The notes: generated by a model from the letters alone, not told the origin. A stretch of 64,000 bases of DNA from Hymenobacter swuensis DY53 (GCF_000576555.1 NZ_CP007145.1:2232001-2296000), one strand, 5' to 3'; shown: positions 25,626 through 35,003, numbered from the stretch's first letter. Program-made: numbers and translations.

Positions 25626-26867
25626 GTGCATATTCTGCAGCTTTGTCCGCGCGTTCCGTATCCGCCCCACGATGGCGGGGCCATTGCCATGTACGACGTG
25701 GCCGCCGGCTTGGCCCGCGCCGGGCACCGCGTAACGGTGCTGGCCATCAACACGCCCAAGCACCACCAGCCCGCCACCGTCCTCGACCACCTGGGCCCCA
25801 ACGTGCGCCTGTTGACCGTGGACGTGAACACCAACCTCTCTCCCCTAAAGGCCCTGCGCAACCTGCTTTCCAGCCAGCTACCCTACAACGTGGAGCGGTT
25901 TGTGAGCGAGGAAGTGAAGGTCCGGCTGGCCGAGCTGCTGGCCCGGGAACAGGTTGACGTGGTGCAGCTGGAAGGCACGTTTGTGGCCTGGTACGCTGGC
26001 TATTGGGCTGAGGCCGATAAGGAAGCCGCCCGGCCGTTGCCGCCGGTGGTGCTGCGGGCGCACAACGTGGAGTACACCATCTGGGAGCAACTGGCGCGCA
26101 ACGCGGGCAATCCGCTGAAGAAATGGTACCTGCGCAAACTGGCTCAGCGGCTTAAAATCTTTGAAGAAAGGATGTTGCACCGCGTGGACGGGGTGGCCGC
26201 CATTACCGAGGCCGACCAGCAGCGCCTGCGCCAACTGGGCTGCCCTGAGCCGGTGGTGTTCGTGCCCGCTGGCGTGGACCTGAGCCGCTTCCGCCGCGAC
26301 CCGGCCATCCGGCCCCGGCCGCGCACTTTGTTTATGATTGGCTCGCTGAACTGGCTGCCCAACCTGGAGGGCTTTGATTGGTTTCTGCGCGAAGTCTGGC
26401 CCCGGGCCAAGGCGCAGTACCCTGAGCTGGAGCTGCACATTGCCGGCAAAGACACGCCCGAGCACATCCGCAGCCTGCAGCTGCCCGGCGTGACGGTGCA
26501 CGGCTTCGTGGAGTCGGCCCAGCAGTTTATGCAGCAGTACGAGCTGATGCTGGTGCCCTTGCTGAGCGGGGGCGGCATGCGCATCAAGATTATTGAGGGT
26601 ATGGCGTTGGGCAAGTGCATCCTGAGTACCGGCCTGGGGGCCGAGGGCATCCACGTGCGGCCCGGCTTTGATATTGTGCTCGGCGACTCGCCCGAGGAGT
26701 GGCTCGCGCACCTGGGCCGCTACTACCGCGGCGAGCTGGGCCAGCAGGCCATCGGGGAGGAAGCCGCCCGCACCATTTCCCGCCTCTACGATAACCGCCG
26801 GGTAGTGGAAAGCTTCCTCGATTTGTACACCATTCTGCAGCCCGCGCCCCGTGTTGCCGCTCATTGA
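25626..26867 (+). CDS. Glycosyltransferase family 4
   Basis: A 413-residue cytosolic GT-B glycosyltransferase. The N-terminal donor-side motif reads LCPRVPYPPHDGGAIAMYD. The C-terminal lobe shows MIGSLNWLPNLEG, HIAGKDTPEHI, VTVHGFVES and the nucleotide-sugar binding stretch LLSGGGMRIKIIEGMALGKCILST, with its conserved glutamate. The reading frame opens at a GTG at 25626, since no ATG fits. A promoter box lies 30 bases upstream. The next gene, a membrane GT2 enzyme, begins 17 bases before this one ends, so they are co-translated and probably serve the same surface-glycan pathway. Acceptor and sugar cannot be told from sequence. Confidence 0.87.
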   Translation: MHILQLCPRVPYPPHDGGAIAMYDVAAGLARAGHRVTVLAINTPKHHQPATVLDHLGPNVRLLTVDVNTNLSPLKALRNLLSSQLPYNVERFVSEEVKVRLAELLAREQVDVVQLEGTFVAWYAGYWAEADKEAARPLPPVVLRAHNVEYTIWEQLARNAGNPLKKWYLRKLAQRLKIFEERMLHRVDGVAAITEADQQRLRQLGCPEPVVFVPAGVDLSRFRRDPAIRPRPRTLFMIGSLNWLPNLEGFDWFLREVWPRAKAQYPELELHIAGKDTPEHIRSLQLPGVTVHGFVESAQQFMQQYELMLVPLLSGGGMRIKIIEGMALGKCILSTGLGAEGIHVRPGFDIVLGDSPEEWLAHLGRYYRGELGQQAIGEEAARTISRLYDNRRVVESFLDLYTILQPAPRVAAH

Positions 26868-28056
26868 CGGGCTGGCCGCCGTGGGCCTCTGGGGCAGTCT
26901 GGGACTAGTGGCGCACACCTACGTGCTGTTTCCGGCCCTGCTGGGCCGCCTGGCCCAGGGCCGCCAACAAAATACCGACGTGTACGCGCCCGACAGCCCC
27001 GAGCTGCCCCGGGTAGACGTGCTGCTGGCCGTGTACAACGAGGAGCAGGTGATCGAGCAGAAAATCCACTCCACCTTCGCCACCACCTACCCGCCCGAGA
27101 AGCTCACCTTCTACATCGGCTCCGACAATTCCTCTGACCGCACCAACGCGCTGGTGGAGCAACTGGCCCGCGAGTATCCCCGGTTGCGGTTCCGGCCGTT
27201 CGGGCAGCGCACCGGCAAGCCCGGCGTGATGGAAGCCTTATCGGCGGAGGCAACTGCGCCGGTGCTGGTGCTCACCGATGCCAACGTGTTTTTCACGCCC
27301 GATACGCTGTACAAGCTCGTGAAGCACTTTCGCAACCCCCGCGTGGGGCAGGTGGGCGGCAACATTCTCAACCCCGACCACCGTCAGGACGGCATTTCGG
27401 GTCAGGAAAAAGCCTATCTGGAGCGCGAAAACCTCATCAAGTATCAGGAAGGCGTGGTGTGGGGCAGCATGATTGGGGCTTTCGGGGGCTGCTTTGCGGT
27501 GCGCCGCGCCTGCTACCACCCGGCCCCACGCACCTTCATCGTCGATGACTTCTTCATTTCGATGGCTGTGCTGGAGGACGGCTACCAGGCCCTCAACGAA
27601 CTGCAGGCCGTGTGCCACGAGGACGTGTCGGACAAGCTCCCGGAGGAATTCCGGCGCAAGGCCCGCATATCGGCCGGCAACTTCCAGAATCTGGTGGCGT
27701 TCCGGCGGCTGCTGTGGCCGCCCTGGCGGGGCGTGAGTTTCGCGTACTGGTCGCATAAGGTGCTACGCTGGCTCACGCCGCTGCTGCTGCTGCTCATGCT
27801 GCTGTGCAACGCGGTGCTGGTGCTGTGGGGGGGAGGCTGGTTTTACCAGCTGATGCTGGCCGGGCAGTTGGCCGCGCCGGCTTTGCTGCTCCTGGACGCG
27901 GCCCTGCACCGGCTGGGCGTGCATCTGCGGCTGTTGCGGTTTATCACGCATTTCTACAGCATGAATGGGGCCTTGCTGCTGGGGTTGGGGCGGTTTCTGC
28001 GGGGCGTGAAAACCACTGTCTGGGAGCCCACCCAACGGTTTCAGCACAAGCGGTGA
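26851..28056 (+). CDS. Membrane glycosyltransferase family 2
   Basis: A 401-residue inner-membrane GT2 enzyme. One N-terminal hydrophobic helix (about 8-28) is followed by the catalytic domain: VDVLLAVYNEEQVIEQK, GSDNSSDRTN, LTDANVFF (the DxD position), and a late VCHEDV with RRKARISAGN, which recalls the ED and QxxRW positions of processive enzymes. At least two to three helices close the protein (about 300-375). The start is a GTG overlapping the GT4 gene. Family members build polysaccharide or add sugars to lipid carriers. The pairing with a GT4 enzyme suggests a short exopolysaccharide or glycolipid branch. The downstream element has an internal terminator. Confidence 0.85.
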   Translation: MLPLIDGLAAVGLWGSLGLVAHTYVLFPALLGRLAQGRQQNTDVYAPDSPELPRVDVLLAVYNEEQVIEQKIHSTFATTYPPEKLTFYIGSDNSSDRTNALVEQLAREYPRLRFRPFGQRTGKPGVMEALSAEATAPVLVLTDANVFFTPDTLYKLVKHFRNPRVGQVGGNILNPDHRQDGISGQEKAYLERENLIKYQEGVVWGSMIGAFGGCFAVRRACYHPAPRTFIVDDFFISMAVLEDGYQALNELQAVCHEDVSDKLPEEFRRKARISAGNFQNLVAFRRLLWPPWRGVSFAYWSHKVLRWLTPLLLLLMLLCNAVLVLWGGGWFYQLMLAGQLAAPALLLLDAALHRLGVHLRLLRFITHFYSMNGALLLGLGRFLRGVKTTVWEPTQRFQHKR

Positions 28057-28066
28057 GGGAAGCAAT

Positions 28067-28244
28067 AGGAACTGTCATTGCGAGGCCGGAGGCCGAAGCA
28101 ATCCGTCCTTTTCTGCGCGCCAAACCCCGAAGAAGCAAAAAGCCCCTGATGGTCGTTCTGGCGTCAGGGGCTTTTGCATAGGTCAAAGCTGGGAGCTTCG
28201 TGAAGGACAGATTGCTTCGGCTACCCCTCGCAATGACAGTTCCT
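28067..28244. repeat. Inverted-repeat element B, copy 1
   Basis: The terminal arms at 28067-28110 and 28203-28244 are nearly identical in inverse orientation over about 42 bp (AGGAACTGTCATTGCGAGG ... GAAGCAATC.GTCCTT). A second copy is nested inside element A at 29.9-30.1 kb. The TCATTGCGAGG/GAAGCAATC type is a common bacterial intergenic repeat. The core of this copy contains a terminator hairpin. Confidence 0.78.
28137..28176. terminator. Terminator inside element B
   Basis: AAAAGCCCCTGA (28138-28149) pairs with TCAGGGGCTTTT (28164-28175), an A-run/stem/T-run arrangement that works in both directions between the convergent GT2 and lipoprotein genes. Confidence 0.85.
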
Positions 28245-28252
28245 GCTTTGTC

Positions 28253-28876
28253 TTACATCTCCGCCAGTTTCTCTAGCTGCATCTGCTTGGCTACCGATTC
28301 TACCAGCTCCAGATCGGGCTGCTTGTCGGCGGAGACTTTGATCAGGAACCGGTTGCCGACGGCCAGCATCAGCTCGGCCTGGCGGTCCTTTTTGCGGTAG
28401 GTGGCCATGCCCGAAGCGCCTTTAATGCCCAGCGTGGTGGATTTGGTAATCTGCTCGTCATCCTCGCTTTCCATGCCCAGGCCCAGCATGGCCGAGGCCC
28501 CCTGATAGAGCTGATTGGCGCCGTTGTAGTCGATGAGTTCGGTTTTTACCGTTACGCTGTCCTTGGTGAAGTCGCGACCGGCCGTGGAAAACGCAATGCC
28601 GCTCATCTTCATCGACTGGCCGGTGGGGTTGGCCGCGGTGTAGCCGCTCACCTCGGTGGGCAGAAAAGCCTGCAGCTCCTTGTAGGGCAACGACAGCGTA
28701 TCGCCGCGCTTCACGCGTTCCTCGCGCTGGGTTTTGGCCTGGTCCATGTTGGCTTCCAGGTTCTCGCCGGCTTCTTTCAGCTTCGAGAGGGCCGAGTACG
28801 ATTCTTTGGCTTGCTGGGCCTGCTCGCAGCCCGTGAGTAAGGCAGCACCCAGCAGCGCAGTGACGAATGTTTTCAT
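28253..28876 (-). CDS. Hypothetical lipoprotein
   Basis: A 207-residue lipoprotein. The signal peptide MKTFVTALLGAALLTGC ends in a clear lipobox with Cys17, so it should be lipid-anchored facing the periplasm. Residues 19-55 form a charged, Gln/Glu/Lys-rich coiled coil. The rest is a soluble domain with a LPTEVSGYTA segment, a repeated Met/Gly stretch and MATYRKKDRQAELMLAVGNRFLIKVSAD. I do not recognise the family by name. It stands alone between element B and proC, which is divergent. A structural or stress role in the envelope is possible, but nothing in the sequence proves it. Confidence 0.82.
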   Translation of the reverse strand: MKTFVTALLGAALLTGCEQAQQAKESYSALSKLKEAGENLEANMDQAKTQREERVKRGDTLSLPYKELQAFLPTEVSGYTAANPTGQSMKMSGIAFSTAGRDFTKDSVTVKTELIDYNGANQLYQGASAMLGLGMESEDDEQITKSTTLGIKGASGMATYRKKDRQAELMLAVGNRFLIKVSADKQPDLELVESVAKQMQLEKLAEM

Positions 28877-29074
28877 AGTAGGTAGGGGAAGAGGAAATAT
28901 TCGGATGGAAATATATAGGTAAAAATGATAGGGTTCGACCCGGCTCAGCCTGCCCGCCGTCCGGTGCAGCTAGTCAGGCGGCGTAGAAAGCCGGCCCGGT
29001 GCGCATCGGTTTTCCGGCTTTCCTGCTTATGTTGGGCCGGCTGCCGGGCTATTTTCCGGCCGGCCGCTGCTTGT

Positions 29075-29887
29075 ATGAAACCACTGCGCATTGCCATTCT
29101 GGGCTGCGGAAACATGGGCATGGCCTTCGCCAAATCCTTTCTACACTACAACCTCGTCGGCCGCCCCGATCTGCTGTTGCTGGGCCGCCACCTCGACCAT
29201 TGCCAGCGCCTCACGGCCACGCACCCGGGCCTGCCCGTAGCCGAGCTCAGCCCCGCCGTGGGCGACTACGACATGGTATTCGTGGCCGTGAAGCCCCAGG
29301 ATTTCAGCAAAGTAGCCGCCGGCCTGCGGGCGGTGCTGCGGCCCGAGCAGGTGGTGGTATCCATTATGGCCGGCATTCCTATTGCCCGACTGCAGCGCGA
29401 GCTTGAGCATCGGCAGGTGCTGCGGGCCATGCCCAACACGCCGGCGCTGCTGGGCATGGGCATTACCGGGTTTTCGGCCTCGCCCGAGGTGGAACGCAGC
29501 CGTTTACACCAGGTCGAAAACCTGCTCAATGCCACTGGGCGGTCCATTTTTCTGGAAGATGAGAGCCTGCTCGACGCCGTGACGGCCGTGAGTGGCAGCG
29601 GCCCAGCCTACTTCTACTACATTGTGCAGGCCATGATGCGGGCCGGACAGGAGCTGGGCTTCTCGGAGTCGGTGGCCGGGCTACTGGTGAAGCAGACGAT
29701 GCTGGGCGCTTACCACCTGCTCAACACCTCCGACAAAAGCCCAGACGAACTCATTGCCGCCGTGGCTTCCAAAGGCGGCACCACTGAAGCGGCCCTACGC
29801 GAGTTCCGCGCCGGCGGCCTGGCAGAAACCCTCACAGCCGGTATCAAAGCCGCTCAGCACCGCGCCACCGAACTGGCGGGGGAGTAA
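29075..29887 (+). CDS. proC: Pyrroline-5-carboxylate reductase
   Basis: A 270-residue cytosolic reductase catalysing the last step of proline synthesis with NAD(P)H. The Rossmann motif IAILGCGNMGMAFA opens the protein. VFVAVKPQ follows, then MPNTPALLGMGITGF, and the C-terminal dimerisation/active-site region has AVSGSGPAYFYY and SKGGTTEAALREF. The length is normal. The ATG at 29075 gives the canonical N-terminus, and the upstream in-frame extension to 28925 is Arg/Cys-rich and unlike the family. It is followed 5 bp after the stop by the left arm of element A. Confidence 0.94.
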   Translation: MKPLRIAILGCGNMGMAFAKSFLHYNLVGRPDLLLLGRHLDHCQRLTATHPGLPVAELSPAVGDYDMVFVAVKPQDFSKVAAGLRAVLRPEQVVVSIMAGIPIARLQRELEHRQVLRAMPNTPALLGMGITGFSASPEVERSRLHQVENLLNATGRSIFLEDESLLDAVTAVSGSGPAYFYYIVQAMMRAGQELGFSESVAGLLVKQTMLGAYHLLNTSDKSPDELIAAVASKGGTTEAALREFRAGGLAETLTAGIKAAQHRATELAGE

Positions 29888-29892
29888 GTAAT

Positions 29893-30142
29893 GAGGTTGT
29901 GAAAGGTGAAATTGTGCAACACTTCCGGTCAGTGCGAGCATGTGGCGTATCAAGCCAGTGTCGAAGCAATCCGTCCTCCTAGACAAAACAAACCCTGGAA
30001 AGCTGACAAGCCACTGCTATTAAAACAGCAAATGTTATGGTACGTCGTTGCCCCAACGTTTCGCGCCTCTAAAAGGATAGATTGCTTCGCTCTGCTCGCA
30101 CTGACTGAAGAGGTTTCACAATTTCACCTTTCGCAACTTCAC
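29893..30142. repeat. Inverted-repeat element A, copy 2, with element B nested inside
   Basis: The left arm GAGGTTGTGAAAGGTGAAAT (from 29893) pairs with the right arm ending CACAATTTCACCTTTCGCAA (30116-30135). Its core is occupied by a type-B palindrome (29927-30106), making a repeat within a repeat. A TAacTTcG sequence just past the right end (30150-30157) could act as a -7 box for ribBA. The interval 29888-30256 holds nothing else recognisable. Confidence 0.7.
29927..30106. repeat. Inverted-repeat element B, copy 2 (nested)
   Basis: GGTCAGTGCGAGCA (29927-29940) with GAAGCAATCCGTCC pairs with GGATAGATTGCTTC and TGCTCGCACTGACT (30076-30106). The arms match the type-B element at 28067-28244 in layout, with TGCGAG and GAAGCAATC conserved. 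Confidence 0.68.
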
Positions 30143-30256
30143 CGCTTCGTAACTTCGCGGCACCGTTGCTGGTTGTAGCGGCACTCCGGCGTGGATTCCT
30201 GCCCAGGAAATCCGAAATCCGCGCCCTTCACACTCCATCCGTTTAATCCGCGCTCC

Positions 30257-31501
30257 ATGCTGGATTCCATTGAAGACGCCATTGCCGATATCCGCGCCGG
30301 CAAAGTCGTAGTAGTCGTTGACGACGAAGACCGTGAAAACGAAGGCGACTTTATCTGTGCCGCCCGCTGCGCCACGCCCGAAGTCATCAACTTTATGGCC
30401 ACCCACGGCCGCGGCCTCGTGTGCGCCCCGCTCATTGAGCAGCGTTGCGAAGAGCTGGGTTTGGAGCTGATGGTGGGCCGCAACACGGCCCTGCACTCCA
30501 CGCCCTTCACCGTGAGCATCGACCTGTTGAAGAACGGCGTGACCACCGGCATTTCGGCCTCTGACCGCTCTAAAACCATTCTGGCCCTCATCGACCCCGA
30601 CACCAAGCCGGAGGAACTGGGCAAGCCGGGCCATATTTTCCCGCTCAAAGCCCGCAAGGAAGGCGTGCTGCGTCGCGCCGGCCACACCGAAGCCGCCATC
30701 GACCTTTCCCGTCTCGCCGGGTTCGAGCCGGCCGGGGTACTGGTGGAAATCCTGAAGGAAGACGGCGAAATGGCCCGCCTGCCTGAGCTGCGTGAAATTG
30801 CCGATAAGTGGAACCTGAAGCTGATTTCGGTGCAGGACCTGATCAAGTATCGTCTCGAGAAGGAGAGCCTCATCAACCGCGAAATTTCGGTGAAGCTGCC
30901 CACCGACTACGGCGACTTCGACCTGATTGCCTACACCCAGCGCACTACCAATGCCCAGCACCTAGCCCTAGTGAAAGGCGACATTTCGGGACCCGAGCCG
31001 GTGCTGGTGCGCGTGCACAGCTCCTGCGTGACGGGCGACATCTTCGGGAGCTGCCGCTGCGACTGTGGCCCCCAGCTGCACCGCGCCATGCAGCAGATTG
31101 AGCGCGAGGGCCGGGGCGTGATTGTGTACATGAACCAGGAGGGCCGGGGTATCGGGCTGCTCAACAAGCTACGCGCTTACAAGCTGCAGGAGCAGGGCCG
31201 CGACACGGTGGAAGCCAACATCGAGCTGGGCTTCGGCATGGATGAGCGGGACTACGGCGTGGGTGCCCAAATCCTGCGCGACCTGGGTATCTCGCAGATG
31301 CGCCTGCTCTCCAATAACCCCCGCAAGCGCACCGGCCTGATGGGTTACGGCCTCGAAATCGTGGAGTCGGTAGCTATTGAGGTGGAGCCCAATGAGCACA
31401 ACGAGCGGTACCTGACCACCAAGCGCGACAAACTGGGCCACACCATCCTGCACAAAGACCGTACCCCGCACCCGGATACGGCGGCCACTGCGGCGGAGTA
31501 A
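30257..31501 (+). CDS. ribBA: Bifunctional DHBP synthase / GTP cyclohydrolase II
   Basis: A 414-residue fusion catalysing the two entry reactions of riboflavin synthesis. Residues 1-205 are the RibB half, with the acidic metal motif [11 protein letters not shown] and [10 protein letters not shown] and [11 protein letters not shown]. Residues 210-400 are the RibA half, with the zinc cysteines in [19 protein letters not shown], the arginine-containing EGRGIGL segment, and NNPRKRTGL near the end. The ATG at 30257 yields the conserved MLDSIEDAI start. Upstream sequence is repeat DNA, and no FMN riboswitch fold is apparent. A strong terminator follows at 31522-31566, so the gene is probably monocistronic. 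Confidence 0.95.
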   Translation: MLDSIEDAIADIRAGKVVVVVDDEDRENEGDFICAARCATPEVINFMATHGRGLVCAPLIEQRCEELGLELMVGRNTALHSTPFTVSIDLLKNGVTTGISASDRSKTILALIDPDTKPEELGKPGHIFPLKARKEGVLRRAGHTEAAIDLSRLAGFEPAGVLVEILKEDGEMARLPELREIADKWNLKLISVQDLIKYRLEKESLINREISVKLPTDYGDFDLIAYTQRTTNAQHLALVKGDISGPEPVLVRVHSSCVTGDIFGSCRCDCGPQLHRAMQQIEREGRGVIVYMNQEGRGIGLLNKLRAYKLQEQGRDTVEANIELGFGMDERDYGVGAQILRDLGISQMRLLSNNPRKRTGLMGYGLEIVESVAIEVEPNEHNERYLTTKRDKLGHTILHKDRTPHPDTAATAAE

Positions 31502-31521
31502 TCCGTCCGGCTGCTACCCTA

Positions 31522-31566
31522 CAGGAACGTCCGTGGCCCTAACCGGCCGCGGACGTTCCTGTTTTT
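31522..31566 (+). terminator. Rho-independent terminator of ribBA
   Basis: CAGGAACGTCCGTGG (31522-31536) pairs with CCGCGGACGTTCCTG (31547-31561) with one mismatch and is followed by five Ts. Confidence 0.9.
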
Positions 31567-31689
31567 ACGCTTTTGGTAATGCCGGTAAGTAGAGTGAAAA
31601 CCCGGAGTACTGCATCACATGATTGGGTGAATTGATTGAATGTCAGGATGATAAATGGTAAATTCAATTTCGCCTAACATTTCATTCCT

Positions 31690-32241
31690 ATGCAACGTCG
31701 TTCTTTTTTGCAGCTGTCTTTGGCTGCGCCAGCGTTGGCCTATACCCTGCCCGCGCTGGGGACCACGGGCCCTTTGCCAAAGAGAAGTATATTGGTGCGG
31801 GCGGGTCAGGACCGGTCAGGCCAGCCTTTTCAGTTTCTGGATGCTACGTTTACTGTGAAGGTATCGGGCCAGGATAATGAAGGACGATGCGTGATTTTTG
31901 ATACGCTACGGCGCGCTAAAATTGGTCCGGCGCTTCATTTGCACACCGACCTTGACGAGTGGTTTTACGTGGTGGAAGGCGAGTTCAAGTTCCAGGCCGG
32001 AACCGAGATGTTGCGCCTGCGGGCCGGCGACTCCCTGTTCGTTCCCCGGGAAGTGGTGCACGCCTTTGTAAAAACAAGCGAAGGTCCGGCCCGTCTTATC
32101 GTGATGCATCAGCCGGCCGGCTCCATGGAGGAGTATTTTCGGTTAGTGAGCCAACTGCCCGATCAAGGTCCGGATAGTCGGAAAGCATTAGCCGAAAAGC
32201 ACGGAACGCGGTTTGTAGGCCCGCAACTGACACCGGACTGA
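31690..32241 (+). CDS. Exported cupin-domain protein
   Basis: A 183-residue protein with a Tat-like signal (MQRRSFLQLSLAAPALA; twin Arg followed by S-F-L), suggesting export in folded form. The mature part is a single cupin_2 barrel. GPALHLHTDLDEWFYVVEGEFKFQ gives the first motif with two His and a Glu metal ligand, and RAGDSLFVPREVVHAF gives the second with the last His. Such small cupins bind a metal ion. Many are dioxygenases or sugar-binding proteins, so the activity stays open. It is monocistronic, 188 bp after ribBA in a region with a terminator, and the next gene begins 44 bp downstream. Confidence 0.82.
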   Translation: MQRRSFLQLSLAAPALAYTLPALGTTGPLPKRSILVRAGQDRSGQPFQFLDATFTVKVSGQDNEGRCVIFDTLRRAKIGPALHLHTDLDEWFYVVEGEFKFQAGTEMLRLRAGDSLFVPREVVHAFVKTSEGPARLIVMHQPAGSMEEYFRLVSQLPDQGPDSRKALAEKHGTRFVGPQLTPD

Positions 32242-32285
32242 TAGGGAGCGGGGGAATGTCGGAACAGATATATACCTTCCCCCAC

Positions 32286-33080
32286 ATGAAACGCAATTGG
32301 TTTTTCCGGGTGATTATGATTGGGTTGTCGGCGCTTTGTTCACTGGCTGCCCAAGCCCAGCGCGGCGGGCAGGGTTTCACCCAGCAGTTCAACCGGGCCA
32401 CTGTACTGCTCACTACCGGCGACACGCTCACCGGGCCCGTGCAGCTGCACCGCACTGAGGAGACGCTGCTCATGGAGCTGGCCGATAACACCGTGCGTAC
32501 CCTACCGGCCGTGAGCGTGCAGAGCTTCGCGGTGCAGGGCGAGCAATACGACCAAAGCCGGGAACGGTTCTACTACGACGATTTTTACGCCATGCGGCAG
32601 GGCTACTACTATGGCAACCCGCTCTACACCCAACCCATACCCCGCCGCCGTGAGCGGCCTGATACGGAGTTGGTGCGTGTGTTCCGGACCTACCGCTGGA
32701 ACCGGGACAACGACTATAGCGACTTCCGGGCTCCCGGCTTCTTCGAGCAGCTAAGCAATGGCCCCATCATTTTGTTGCGGCGTGAGGGGCTGGTACAGCG
32801 GCCCGTTACGGCTACCGGCCCGTACGGCTACGGTTACGGTGGAGCCGGCCGCACCGTGGGGTATTATACCGATGTCAAGGACAACTTCTACCTGGGTTTG
32901 CCCAATGGCAATGTCATCAGCCTGCGCAACCCCAAAAAAGATCTGCTGGCTTACTTCCACGGCAATTCGCGGCAGCTGGAGCAATACGCCAAAGACAACA
33001 AGCTCAGCTATACCGACGCCCGCGAACTGGCCTATCTGGTGAACTACGCCAACTCGCTGAACGCCGGTAAGAGTAAGTAG
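32286..33080 (+). CDS. Hypothetical secreted protein
   Basis: A 264-residue protein with a Sec signal peptide from the ATG at 32286 (cleavage likely after AQAQ near residue 25). The mature chain begins with a beta-rich segment (VLLTTGDTLTGPVQLHRTEETLLMEL), a motif often seen in Bacteroidota exported proteins that handle cell-surface signals. A Tyr/Arg-rich middle (YYDDFYAMRQGYYYGNPLY) and a Gly/Tyr-rich GYGYGG patch follow. I cannot name the family. An earlier in-frame ATG at 32256 would put ten residues ahead of the signal. It is downstream of the cupin gene in the same direction, with no clear terminator between them. Confidence 0.78.
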   Translation: MKRNWFFRVIMIGLSALCSLAAQAQRGGQGFTQQFNRATVLLTTGDTLTGPVQLHRTEETLLMELADNTVRTLPAVSVQSFAVQGEQYDQSRERFYYDDFYAMRQGYYYGNPLYTQPIPRRRERPDTELVRVFRTYRWNRDNDYSDFRAPGFFEQLSNGPIILLRREGLVQRPVTATGPYGYGYGGAGRTVGYYTDVKDNFYLGLPNGNVISLRNPKKDLLAYFHGNSRQLEQYAKDNKLSYTDARELAYLVNYANSLNAGKSK

Positions 33081-33149
33081 CTGTAAAAAAGAACGTCATT
33101 CCGCCAGATTTCTCGCAACCTCGGAATGCTGGGCAGCTATGAAAGCGGC

Positions 33150-34889
33150 CTACAGCACCCGCAGCACCGGGTAGCGCAGGTGCGAGGCCTCGTAGTGGTC
33201 GGATTGGCGGTACACCCAGTCGAGCTGGGCGGCGGCACTGGCGGCAAAGGCAGGGTCCTGTTTCTTCTTTGCTTCTAGTTGAACGCGTAACTCCGGCCGG
33301 CGGCGCAGCAGGTCGGCGGCTATATCCTCGAACACGTAATCGGAAAAGTGCTCCTTCTGCTGCAACACGCTGTCGAAGAACCCCCAGGCGAAAAAGGAAT
33401 CGGTGGCCTGGGGCTCCAGCGTTTCGATGAGGTAGCGGGCCGCCGGCTGGTCGAGCGGAATCAGGTAGTCGCCGCGCAGGAAGGGCCGGGGCTGCTGTAC
33501 CGGGCGCACCTGTACCTGAGAGTGCAGGTAGTGGCCCTCGTAGGGGCGGGAAGCAGTTTTGTAATCCTGAATGTAGTACGATTCACCGTTGATGATGGTA
33601 TCGGCGGATAGCGGCCGCATCTGCACGCCGGAGAGGCGCAGCCGCTCCACCACTTCGCCCCAGGCCTGGGGCAGCACGTAGGCGCGGGGGCGCTGCACGG
33701 TGGTGGTGGGCCGGAAGGTATTGTAGTACGGAATGGATTTGGTGTAGGGCGCGGCGCGGTCATAATAGAGGCGGGGCAGGCCACTGACTTCGCTGGGCTT
33801 TGTTTTGCCCGCGAAGCCCCGGAACGTGAACTGTTCGGCCTGGGTGGTATCCAGCCGCCAGCCCAAGGCAAACTGCTGCTGCTCACGGGTCTGCTGCGCG
33901 GCCGTGGTACGGGCTTGGGCAATGGCCGCACCGTCTTGGTGCACTTGCCGGATGAGCAGGTCCAGGAAATCGTAGGTGGCGCGCACGCGGGGCGCGTACG
34001 CCTTCAGCATGTGCGTTTCCGTCACGAAGCCGATGGTGTTGAACAGGGTGGTGTAGCCGGTGGAGTAGCGGGGCGTTTCCAGAAAACCTACCAGGCCCCG
34101 GGCGTCGGGCGTGCGGCCCTCGAAGTCTACATACGGCGTCAGGTACCACTTTTTCTTGTCCATTCCACCGTACAAAGCAGGTAGTAACCGTTGCTGCATG
34201 TACTGACTCAGGGCTGGATGCAGCTTGTCCTTCTGGGTGGCAATGAGCGTCATCGTGTACTGGTAATCGGCCCCATTGGAGGTGTGGGTGTCCACGTATA
34301 TCTCGGGCTGCCAGCGCTGAAACAGCTGGGCAAAGGCGCGGGCGTTGCGCGAGTCCTGCTTGATGTAGTCCCGGTTCAGGTCGAGGTTGCGGGCGTTGCC
34401 CCGGAAGCCGTAGCTCTCGGGTCCGTTCTGGTTGGTACGGGTGGTGGCGTTGCGGTTCAGGGCGCCGTCCACGTTGTAGATGGGGATGATGACCAGCACC
34501 ACATCGGCCAGCTGCTGGCGCAGCTCCTTCTTCTGCACGTAGTCGCGGGCCAGCTGCATACTGGCATCGATGCCCTCCGGCTCGCCGGGGTGAATCCCGT
34601 TCTGAATGAACACCACACGCCGGTTTTTGGCCCGCACGGAAGCAGGCTCAAAATCTCCATCCAGTGAGACCACCACCTCGTGCAGCGGCCGGCCGCTGTC
34701 GGTCTGGCCTGCTTCGCGCAGCTGAATTTCGGGGTAGGCCGTATCCAACTGCTGGTAGTAGCGGATGCACTCAGCATGGGTGGTGGTGGTATTGCCGTTG
34801 CCTTTCTCGAAGGGCGTGCGCCAGTCGGTAGGGGCAGCTGGAATAGCGGCGGAAGTAAGCAGTAGGGAAGTAAGGAAAGCAGGGAACAT
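33150..34889 (-). CDS. Secreted M14-family zinc carboxypeptidase
   Basis: A 579-residue exported metallopeptidase. The signal peptide ends near residue 20, and the M14 domain spans about 30-330. Zinc ligands are visible in IHPGEPEG (His and Glu, near residue 100) and in YVDTHTSNGADY (His, near 205). NRDYIK and RNLDLN supply substrate-binding residues, and FVTETHMLKAYA carries the catalytic Glu. About 250 further residues form a C-terminal beta-rich region unlike classical carboxypeptidases. The start at 34889 is chosen for the signal peptide. It would act outside the cell or in the periplasm on peptides. It is monocistronic, converging with the secreted protein upstream. Confidence 0.88.
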   Translation of the reverse strand: MFPAFLTSLLLTSAAIPAAPTDWRTPFEKGNGNTTTTHAECIRYYQQLDTAYPEIQLREAGQTDSGRPLHEVVVSLDGDFEPASVRAKNRRVVFIQNGIHPGEPEGIDASMQLARDYVQKKELRQQLADVVLVIIPIYNVDGALNRNATTRTNQNGPESYGFRGNARNLDLNRDYIKQDSRNARAFAQLFQRWQPEIYVDTHTSNGADYQYTMTLIATQKDKLHPALSQYMQQRLLPALYGGMDKKKWYLTPYVDFEGRTPDARGLVGFLETPRYSTGYTTLFNTIGFVTETHMLKAYAPRVRATYDFLDLLIRQVHQDGAAIAQARTTAAQQTREQQQFALGWRLDTTQAEQFTFRGFAGKTKPSEVSGLPRLYYDRAAPYTKSIPYYNTFRPTTTVQRPRAYVLPQAWGEVVERLRLSGVQMRPLSADTIINGESYYIQDYKTASRPYEGHYLHSQVQVRPVQQPRPFLRGDYLIPLDQPAARYLIETLEPQATDSFFAWGFFDSVLQQKEHFSDYVFEDIAADLLRRRPELRVQLEAKKKQDPAFAASAAAQLDWVYRQSDHYEASHLRYPVLRVL

Positions 34890-35003
34890 AGACACGGGCT
34901 GGTAGGGCGGTAAGGACGTAGATCGGCCCCGAAGGTGGCGCATAAAAAGAAAAGTCACTCCGTGCCGGGCACGAAATGACTTTCACAGGGGCCGGAAGAA
35001 AAG

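Noticed and set aside
29888..30256. Possible FMN riboswitch before ribBA
   Set aside because: The region is made of nested inverted repeats, and the conserved FMN-element segments are absent.
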